Assembly (NCBI GenBank): GCA_018334075.1
Contig: JAGXSC010000010.1
Coordinates: forward strand, 1 to 37,101
Length of the DNA stretch: 37,101 bases
Source: Actinomycetota bacterium
Lineage (GTDB): Bacteria; Actinomycetota; Coriobacteriia; Anaerosomatales; UBA912
Reading direction: 5' to 3'
The position numbers and the translations under genes are program-made. Shown here piece by piece: positions 29,815-37,101 of the stretch (the first letter of the stretch is position 1; the number at the start of each line of letters is the position of its first letter). The notes below the pieces were generated by a model. The model made no database searches and was not told the origin of the DNA. It was given only the letters and a program-made list of their open reading frames with translations.

Positions 29815-30984
29815 CTAACCCATGCCAACACCCTGCGCCTGCTGGAGGGACTTGCCCTCAGTCTGCAGGGCGGGCGCGATCATTACTTCGGCTTTCTGGA
29901 AAGCCTTCAAGTTCTCATAGCCACAAGTTGCCATCGAGGTCTTCAGGGCGCCTGCCAGGTTCAAAGTCCCGTCGTTCTCACGAGCCGGGCCGACTAAGAT
30001 CTCTTGCAGGGTACCTTTGACGCCGGTGCGCACGCGGGTTCCGCGCGGCAACTCCGAATGAAATGTCGCCATCCCCCAATGAGATCCGCGACCTGGCGCT
30101 TCAGCCGCGGCCGCCAGCGGAGAGCCTATCATTACTGCGTCAGCCCCAACTGCAATGGCCTTCGCAATATCCCCACCGGTACGCATGCCACCATCGGCAA
30201 TAACATGGGCGTATGACCCCGTTTCCTCCAGAAAGCGAGTGCGTGCGGCAGCAGCGTCAGCGATTGCCGTGCACTGAGGAACGCCTATCCCCAGCACTGC
30301 TCGACTCGTACACGCATGGCCTGGACCCACTCCAACAAGGACCCCTATGGCACCCGCCCGCATAAGATGCAATGCCCCTTGATAGCTGCAACAACCGCCG
30401 ATAATGCAAGGTATGCCGAGGTCGCGAACGAACGTATTTAAATCCAGCGGCTCGTCATAGCTTGACTTATGCTCTGCGGACACAACGGTGCCCTGGATCA
30501 CCAGGATATCAAGTCCTCCAGCCAGCGCGGCCTCTATGTATCGGTCGACGTTTTGCGGAGTGAGTGAGGCGGCTGCGATAACGCCACCTTCCTTGATCTG
30601 GCGCACCCTTTCTGTAATCAACTCGGGCTTGATAGGCTCGCGGTAGATGTCCTGCATTTTCGCGGTAGCTTCCTCTTTCGAGAAAGCCGCAATTGCCTCG
30701 AGCTTTGGAGCTGGATCTTCATAGCGGGTCTGAATACCCTCCAAATTCAGCACCGCCAGACCACCAAGCTTGCCCATCCCGATTGCGAAATCGACATCAA
30801 CTACGCCATCCATCGCCGATGCAATTAAGGGCATAGGAAACGAGTACTCCCTGTCTCGAAATGCAAAGGACCACGAGATGTCGATATCCCGAGGATCCCG
30901 GGTTCGGCGAGAAGGCACGATGGCGATATCGTCGAATCCGTAAGCCCGTCGGCCTGTCTTGCCTCGCCCAATCTCTAACTCCAT
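29815..30984 (-). CDS. guaB: IMP dehydrogenase, GuaB3 type (no CBS domains)
   Basis: A 389-residue barrel of the GuaB3 subgroup common in actinobacteria and cyanobacteria. It begins ELEIGRGKTGRRAYGFDDIAIVPSRRT, contains the substrate loop GVGPGHACTSRAVLGIGVPQ with the catalytic Cys, the NAD-side strand VIADGGMRTGGDIAKAI and the flap-like segment before LAGALKTSMATCGY. The CBS pair inserted in classical GuaB is absent, so regulation by ATP or GTP through CBS is not expected. The ATG at 30984 is preferred because GAGGAGG (30994-31000) lies 9 bases upstream. Adjacent guaA supports a true role in GMP synthesis. No second, classical guaB is in the window. Confidence 0.9.
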   Translation of the reverse strand: MELEIGRGKTGRRAYGFDDIAIVPSRRTRDPRDIDISWSFAFRDREYSFPMPLIASAMDGVVDVDFAIGMGKLGGLAVLNLEGIQTRYEDPAPKLEAIAAFSKEEATAKMQDIYREPIKPELITERVRQIKEGGVIAAASLTPQNVDRYIEAALAGGLDILVIQGTVVSAEHKSSYDEPLDLNTFVRDLGIPCIIGGCCSYQGALHLMRAGAIGVLVGVGPGHACTSRAVLGIGVPQCTAIADAAAARTRFLEETGSYAHVIADGGMRTGGDIAKAIAVGADAVMIGSPLAAAAEAPGRGSHWGMATFHSELPRGTRVRTGVKGTLQEILVGPARENDGTLNLAGALKTSMATCGYENLKAFQKAEVMIAPALQTEGKSLQQAQGVGMG

Positions 30985-31022
30985 CAGCAGACGCCTCCTC
31001 AAATAACATTCGTGGTGTTGGT

Positions 31023-31051
31023 ATTGTAGGGGTTTTCTTTATCTGATTGAA
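31023..31051 (-). promoter_or_regulatory. Candidate guaB3-guaA promoter
   Basis: On the minus strand TACAAT (31023-31028) matches five of six -10 bases, and TTCAAT (31046-31051) lies 17 bases upstream as a weak -35. The implied leader is about 30 bases long and includes the ribosome site GAGGAGG. Confidence 0.4.
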
Positions 31052-31061
31052 CCTTCTTAGC

Positions 31062-31067
31062 TATAAT
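31062..31067 (+). promoter_or_regulatory. -10 box of the CWB2 amidase gene
   Basis: A perfect TATAAT stands 67 bases before the amidase ATG in an AT-rich intergenic stretch. The -35 region is poor (TTATCT or similar), so an activator or an alternative sigma factor could be involved. A dyad follows just past the expected transcription start. Confidence 0.45.
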
Positions 31068-31078
31068 CAATCAAGGAT

Positions 31079-31096
31079 ATCGGAAACTTTTCCGAT
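31079..31096. repeat. Inverted repeat in the amidase leader
   Basis: ATCGGAAA (31079-31086) and TTTCCGAT (31089-31096) form an 8-bp dyad with a 2-base centre, about 12 bases past the -10 box and followed by TATATTTTC. It could be an operator at the transcription start. As RNA the 2-base loop would open to about six bases. It lies in the 150-base gap shared with the divergent guaB3 gene. Confidence 0.4.
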
Positions 31097-31134
31097 TATA
31101 TTTTCACAACCCACCGGAAGGTCGACACGTAGCC

Positions 31135-32823
31135 ATGAATCGAAGCCGACGACTTTACCAAGTCACCCTGGCCATAATCCCCATTCTAGCCATCGTGTGC
31201 AGCCTAGTCGCATCGCCCGCTCTGGCGCCTGCTTCAGGGACCTCGGGAGGAGGCAGGGTATTTCTCGATCCTGGACATGGCGGTTCTTTTCCGGGGGCTG
31301 TACGGCAGGGTATCGAGGAAGCGGACATAAACCTTGCTTTCGCGCAAGAGATACAGGCGACCTTGCGAGCCAAAGGTCATGCAACGATGCTCAGCCGCAC
31401 CACTGACGCCAATGTAATCAGGGTGGACATCCCAACGTGGTCACAAGCTACTGACGGAACCTTGCGCTATGCCACTAGTGGAGCGTTCACCGTTCACGAC
31501 GACCTTCAAGCACGATGTGATCTGGCCAACGCCTGGGGTGCGGACGTTTTTATCTCTATACATGCCAATGCCGCGACCTCCTCTTCGGCTAATGGAGCCG
31601 AGACCTTCTGGCGCAACACAAGCACCACCGATCGCCTGTTGTCACAACAACTCGCCTCCTTCATTCAGCAAGAGTACATCTTGGAGACCGGATTGAGAAA
31701 CCGGGGAGTCAAGGAGGGCGCGTTTTACGTGTTGCGCTGGTCCAACATGCCTGCGGTACTGGTAGAGACAGGGTTCATGAGCAACTCGACTGAGCTTGCC
31801 AAGCTCGTAAACCCAAACTTCCAGCGTGACGGCGCACGCGCTATAGCAAGAGGGATCGATCGATTTCTTGACACCAATCCGTTTGACCCTGTTTACCCAA
31901 GACTGGCAGGCAGGGACCGTTTTGAAACAGCAGCGAGTGTTGCCGCATCAGGCTGGCCGGGTCAAGGAGAAAATATCATACTGGCGTCCGGCTCCGACTG
32001 GCCGGACTCACTGGTTGGATCAACGCTCTCGCGCAGGACAAACGCTCCCATGCTGCTAACTAACCCCGCCTCGCTCACGCCTGTCGCACGGTCGACGATC
32101 GCTGCGCGAAGGCCATCTCGAATACTGGTTCTTGGTGGCGAAGGAGCAGTCTCCTCGGCTACAGCAAGTGCGGCGGCAAGCGCAACCGGGCGGCCGACAG
32201 GCTCCGTCACTATCCAGCGTTTCGCCGGAATCAACCGCTTCGAGACCGCCGCTCAAATCGCACACTTCCTTGGGATCCCGACAACCGGGCGGATAAAAGT
32301 CGTCTCGGGTGAGGACTTTCCGGACGCGCTTTCCGTAGGGTCGTTCGCAGGCGCATCAGGCACTCCGATCCTGATGACGAAACGCGGCTCGATCCCAACG
32401 GCTACAATCGAGTTTCTGGAAACGCACAATGCCGCTATCCGACACATCGACATCATAGGCGGCACAGGCGTCATCGATGAGCAGGTAAGAGCCGAACTAA
32501 GCGGATACGGCACCGTAAGGCGCATTGCAGGCCCAAATCGGTTCCGCACGAATCTCGAAGTCATCAGGACCTACTCCGGCACAGGGACACTAAGTCCGCT
32601 TGTGGTAAACGCCGAAGCGTATCCGGATGCACTGTCAGCCGCTGCTTTAGGATCCCTGACCGGACGCCCTGTAATTCTGGTTGGTGAAAGATTCTTGCCG
32701 GCACACACCCGTGAGTTTCTCGTAAACAACCGCACGCGCATCAGCAACCCGACTCTTGTGGGCGGTACCGGTGTGCTTCCTAATCAGATGGAGTGGATGC
32801 TCAGAAAAGGTCTAGAACACTAA
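31135..32823 (+). CDS. Secreted N-acetylmuramoyl-L-alanine amidase with three CWB2 cell-wall-binding repeats
   Basis: A 562-residue exported hydrolase that cleaves the bond between MurNAc and the stem peptide. It has a Sec signal peptide (positive start, hydrophobic 9-27, likely cut near ALA at 29-31), then an Amidase_3 domain (about 41-246) with zinc ligands His48 (DPGHGG), a Glu at 61 or 62 and His143 (SIHAN), and catalytic Glu211 (LVETGFMSN). Three CWB2 repeats follow at about 256-347, 362-456 and 463-558, each starting R-x-AG-x-(D/N)RF-x-T. CWB2 modules anchor proteins to secondary wall polymers in clostridia and actinobacteria. Its role is probably cell separation or wall turnover. The ribosome site GGAAGG is rather distant from the ATG. 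Confidence 0.93.
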   Translation: MNRSRRLYQVTLAIIPILAIVCSLVASPALAPASGTSGGGRVFLDPGHGGSFPGAVRQGIEEADINLAFAQEIQATLRAKGHATMLSRTTDANVIRVDIPTWSQATDGTLRYATSGAFTVHDDLQARCDLANAWGADVFISIHANAATSSSANGAETFWRNTSTTDRLLSQQLASFIQQEYILETGLRNRGVKEGAFYVLRWSNMPAVLVETGFMSNSTELAKLVNPNFQRDGARAIARGIDRFLDTNPFDPVYPRLAGRDRFETAASVAASGWPGQGENIILASGSDWPDSLVGSTLSRRTNAPMLLTNPASLTPVARSTIAARRPSRILVLGGEGAVSSATASAAASATGRPTGSVTIQRFAGINRFETAAQIAHFLGIPTTGRIKVVSGEDFPDALSVGSFAGASGTPILMTKRGSIPTATIEFLETHNAAIRHIDIIGGTGVIDEQVRAELSGYGTVRRIAGPNRFRTNLEVIRTYSGTGTLSPLVVNAEAYPDALSAAALGSLTGRPVILVGERFLPAHTREFLVNNRTRISNPTLVGGTGVLPNQMEWMLRKGLEH

Positions 32824-32831
32824 GTTCGACG

Positions 32832-33896
32832 CTAGACGTTGAACCGAAAGTGCACGACATCTCCATCCGCCATGACATAGTCCTTTCCTTCTATACGCAA
32901 CTTTCCTGCTTCACGAGCCTGCTTTTCTCCGCCAAGCGCAATATAGTCGTCGTAAGCGATGACCTCCGCCTTGATGAAGCCCCTTTCGAAATCAGAGTGG
33001 ATGGCGCCTGCCGCCTGCGGTGCTTTGGCGCCGATAGGAATCGCCCATGCCCGGACCTCCTTCTCGCCGGCGGTAAAGAAACTCTGGAGTCCCAGCAGCC
33101 TGTACGCCTCCCGGATCACCCTATTGAGTCCAGCTTCCTCCAGCCCGATCGCGGCCATATACTCCGAGGCGTCCTCGCGCGACAACTCGGCCAGGTCAGC
33201 TTCGATTTTTCCGCAGATCACTATCGGCGTGATTCCGTCTATGACACCGGGGTCGCCATCTAGCGCACTTTCGTCGACGTTTGCCAGATATAGCATCGGC
33301 TTCATCGTCAACAGATGAAGGTCTGCAAGCATCTCTCGCTCAAGATCACTCATCTCCATCTTGCGCGCACGATGACCTTGCGCCAGCCACTCGGCAACTC
33401 TTTTGACCAAGGTGAACTTCTCGGCGAGCCCCTTGTCGCGCTTGATATCCTTTTCGAGTCTCACCAGGACCTTTTCCGCAGTAGCCAGGTCCGCAAGCAC
33501 AAGCTCTGTCCTGATAGACTCCGCGTCACTGACAGGATCTATCCTGCCGTCAACGTGCACGACGTTTGGATCGGCAAAGTATCTGATGACTTCGCACAGC
33601 GCGTCGGTCTCCCTGATGTGCGAGAGGAACTGATTACCCAGCCCCTCGCCCTGATGTGCGCCCCGGACCAGGCCGGCAATGTCCACGAACTCGACAGCGG
33701 CGGGAAGCACCCGCTGCGGAAGTACGATTCGCGCCAATCGATCGAGGCGCCCATCGGGCACAGGAACAACCCCGACATTGGGATCGATCGTCGCAAACGG
33801 ATAGTTGGCAGCTACAACAGCTTTTCTGGTCAACGCTGTAAAGAGCGTGGACTTGCCGACATTAGGCAAGCCGACAATTCCTATGGAAAGGGACAT
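32832..33896 (-). CDS. ychF: Ribosome-associated GTPase/ATPase YchF (OLA1 family)
   Basis: A 354-residue Obg-related P-loop protein that preferentially binds ATP and is linked to translation and the oxidative stress response. It opens with G1 IGIVGLPNVGKSTLFTALT, then G3 VEFVDIAGLVRGAHQGEGLGNQFL, and has the altered G4 region (YLANVDESAL instead of NKxD), which explains the family's ATP preference. A central coiled coil covers about 130-190, and the TGS domain ends the protein (AGKLRIEGKDYVMADGDVVHFRFNV). GAAGGAT lies 7-8 bases before the ATG at 33896. It is convergent with the amidase gene (8 bases apart), with no obvious terminator, and divergent from the glycosyltransferase. Confidence 0.95.
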   Translation of the reverse strand: MSLSIGIVGLPNVGKSTLFTALTRKAVVAANYPFATIDPNVGVVPVPDGRLDRLARIVLPQRVLPAAVEFVDIAGLVRGAHQGEGLGNQFLSHIRETDALCEVIRYFADPNVVHVDGRIDPVSDAESIRTELVLADLATAEKVLVRLEKDIKRDKGLAEKFTLVKRVAEWLAQGHRARKMEMSDLEREMLADLHLLTMKPMLYLANVDESALDGDPGVIDGITPIVICGKIEADLAELSREDASEYMAAIGLEEAGLNRVIREAYRLLGLQSFFTAGEKEVRAWAIPIGAKAPQAAGAIHSDFERGFIKAEVIAYDDYIALGGEKQAREAGKLRIEGKDYVMADGDVVHFRFNV

Positions 33897-33972
33897 TTAT
33901 TGATCCTTCGAAATAGCGGACAATATCCAGACACTGTAACAGGAATTTCGTCGGCAAAAAGGAGATATATTG

Positions 33973-35124
33973 ATGCGGATTGGTATGTTTGCCGACATGT
34001 ATAAGCCGCATATCAGCGGCGTGACCAACTACATCAGCCTCTACAAGTCGAGGTTCGAGGAGCTTGGCCACGAGGTGTTTGTGTTTACCTTCGGCGACAA
34101 CTCTTACGAAGACAGCGAACCCAATGTCATTCGCTCATCAGGAATCCCATGGGGAAAAACAGGCTGGCAGATGGGTATGCTGCTCTCCGCCGAGGCAAAG
34201 CGGATTATTCCGACGATAGATGTAGCTCACGTGCACCACCCCTTTGTCTCCGGCCAGATTGCCTTGCGCAAGTGCGAGCCGCACGGAATTCCTGTGGTGT
34301 TCACGAATCACTCACGTTATGACATCTTTGCTGACACCTACGCCGGCTTTGTCCCCAGGTTCGCGCGAAGAGCGATGCTGCAAAAGTATTTGAAGGGCTT
34401 TGCATCCAGAGTTGACATGTATATTGCACCTTCGGCGGGCATTCAGGGGTGGCTTGCCGAGTGGGGGGTCACTGACAGGGCGGTCGTACACAACAATGCA
34501 ATCGATACAGCATCTTTCTTTAGCCCGGATAATCCGCGATCCCGTATGGATTTCGGCTGGTCCGACGAGGAGGTCGTTCTTTGCCACCTCGGACGTCTTG
34601 GGCCTGAAAAGAACGTGGTGATGCTGATCGAGTCTTTCATTGCAATTGCAGGCGACGCACCTTCGGCAAGATTGCTGGTCATAGGCGATGGACCTATGCG
34701 GGAATCTATGGAGGGCCTACTGGCTGCTCACTCAATGAGAGACAAGGCGCACTTTACCGGAGCTGCATCCTACGATGAAGTTCCGGGAATGCTCCGCGCG
34801 GCGGATGTTTTTGTTACCGCTTCGGTCTCGGAGACCTTCCCTCTCGTGGTGATGGAGGCTTTGGCCGCGGAATTGCCGGCGGTAGGCGTAAGGTCAGCGG
34901 GAGTGGGCGAGGTGATCGACGACGGCGTAACCGGACTTCTCGCCGAGAACAACGTCACTGATCTCGCCGAGAAGCTGATGCTCATCACTCAAGACCAGGC
35001 ATTGCGGCTGCGCATGAAAGAGGCTGCGAAGATCGCGGCTTCAGATTTTGATATCCGCCCGATGGCTGACAGACTGCTGTCACACTACGAGAAGCTCATA
35101 GACAGCAAGCGAAAGCTTGCCTGA
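33973..35124 (+). CDS. Family 4 glycosyltransferase (diacylglycerol glucosyltransferase-like)
   Basis: A 383-residue GT-B fold enzyme. The N-terminal acceptor domain starts MRIGMFADMYKPHISGVTNYI, typical of GT4 enzymes acting on lipid acceptors, with DVAHVHHPFVSG and VVFTNHSRYD. The C-terminal donor domain has LCHLGRLGPEKNVVMLIESF, the glycine-rich VIGDGPMRE and the E-x7-E motif in SETFPLVVMEALAAELPAVG. Closest in pattern are 1,2-diacylglycerol 3-glucosyl- or mannosyl-transferases that make membrane glycolipids, but the acceptor is not certain. It probably sits at the inner membrane face through basic helices. The ATG at 33973 follows AAAGGAG; a TTG one codon earlier is possible. It is a single gene, ending at the groEL terminator. 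Confidence 0.88.
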   Translation: MRIGMFADMYKPHISGVTNYISLYKSRFEELGHEVFVFTFGDNSYEDSEPNVIRSSGIPWGKTGWQMGMLLSAEAKRIIPTIDVAHVHHPFVSGQIALRKCEPHGIPVVFTNHSRYDIFADTYAGFVPRFARRAMLQKYLKGFASRVDMYIAPSAGIQGWLAEWGVTDRAVVHNNAIDTASFFSPDNPRSRMDFGWSDEEVVLCHLGRLGPEKNVVMLIESFIAIAGDAPSARLLVIGDGPMRESMEGLLAAHSMRDKAHFTGAASYDEVPGMLRAADVFVTASVSETFPLVVMEALAAELPAVGVRSAGVGEVIDDGVTGLLAENNVTDLAEKLMLITQDQALRLRMKEAAKIAASDFDIRPMADRLLSHYEKLIDSKRKLA

Positions 35125-35132
35125 AAAACAAC

Positions 35133-35162
35133 GAGGCCCCGTCTCTCAAGGAGCGGGGCCTC
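35133..35162. terminator. Terminator between the glycosyltransferase and groEL
   Basis: A 9-bp perfect GC-rich stem (GAGGCCCCG, 35133-35141, with CGGGGCCTC, 35154-35162) lies between convergent genes. On the minus strand it is followed by GTTGTTTTTC, a good T-run, so it is chiefly the groEL terminator. On the plus strand the tail is TCATCGTG, so termination from the glycosyltransferase side would be weaker. Confidence 0.85.
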
Positions 35163-35198
35163 ATCGTGTGGTTCCTTCTCAGGCAGTTAGCCGGGTGA

Positions 35199-36827
<1,629 letters not shown>

Positions 36828-36886
36828 CTAAGGTATCTCCTCCTTCAAAATAGTCTGGCAATCAAACAACCTGAAAAACAACTGCT

Positions 36887-37101
36887 TTAGTCAACAACAA
36901 CGGCGATGATATCCCGCTCGGCGTCGAGAATCTTGTATTCAACGCCGTCGATTTTGACCTCACTACCACCGTACTTGCTAAAGATCACGGTGTCCCCGAC
37001 TTTCACGTCGATCGCCACCCTGGTGCCATCTTCCTTGAGCTTGCCATCTCCCACAGCAACTACCTCGCCGCGCTGCGGCTTTTCCTTGGCGGTGTCCGGG
37101 A
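36887..37101 (-). CDS. groS: Co-chaperonin GroES, C-terminal part (cut by right edge)
   Basis: The last 71 codons are present; the start lies beyond the right edge. The visible residues include [36 protein letters not shown] and [14 protein letters not shown], matching the GroES barrel, with the roof loop region KLKEDGT. The mobile loop that contacts GroEL is only partly included. The TAA is at 36887-36889, and groL begins 59 bases later. GroES caps the GroEL ring. Confidence 0.96.
   Translation of the reverse strand, partial: PDTAKEKPQRGEVVAVGDGKLKEDGTRVAIDVKVGDTVIFSKYGGSEVKIDGVEYKILDAERDIIAVVVD

Noticed and set aside
33315-34004. A 229-codon plus-strand frame opposite ychF
   Set aside because: Antisense shadow of a gene with complete YchF motifs; no domain signal.

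Overview
The window reads as chromosomal core DNA of an anaerobic, moderately high-GC bacterium, most likely a deep-branching actinobacterium near Coriobacteriia or the OPB41/Anaerosomatales group. The clues are a GuaB3-type IMP dehydrogenase, cell-wall-binding type 2 (CWB2) repeats on a secreted amidase, many GTG and TTG starts, and a MetF/MetV methylene-tetrahydrofolate reductase of the kind found in anaerobes. The placement rests on gene content only. I see no rRNA, tRNA, CRISPR array, prophage or insertion sequence, and no gene-free gap longer than 300 bases.

Region 1 (1-5522, minus strand) is a one-carbon operon: metH (cobalamin methionine synthase without its reactivation domain), metV, metF and lpd, followed by the first codons of murA. 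It would carry C1 units from methylene-THF to methionine. Region 2 (5523-6390) holds a cysteine-rich two-CW protein and a tiny SHOCT-type membrane protein, closed by a strong terminator. Region 3 (6391-11402, plus strand) is a heterodimeric ABC exporter with clear sequence asymmetry, a PadR repressor with an AT-rich dyad over its promoter, and an iron-sulfur flavoprotein. Region 4 (11430-14205) has a divergent pair, an ApgM-type phosphoglycerate mutase homologue and threonine synthase, which suggests the alternative homoserine kinase solution.

Region 5 (14233-22270) is the phosphate region. PhoP-PhoR run on the plus strand and pstS-pstC-pstA-pstB on the minus strand, with a PHO-box-like repeat array between them. 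phoU is not where it usually sits. Instead the pst operon continues into an N-formylglutamate amidohydrolase-like hydrolase and a GshB-like ATP-grasp ligase, which overlap by 4 bases. This is the best candidate here for an undescribed pathway. A perfect 14-bp inverted repeat lies inside the first codons of pstC and may tune pstS against pstCAB.

Region 6 (22235-31002, minus strand) is a long series of biosynthetic and housekeeping genes: guaB3-guaA, chorismate mutase-DAHP synthase, a small zinc-finger-like protein, PcrA helicase, a CBS/DRTGG-regulated family II pyrophosphatase, and a PAP2-family membrane protein with altered catalytic motifs. Region 7 (31003-37101) has a secreted CWB2 amidase, YchF, a family 4 glycosyltransferase, and groES-groEL, with groES cut by the right edge.
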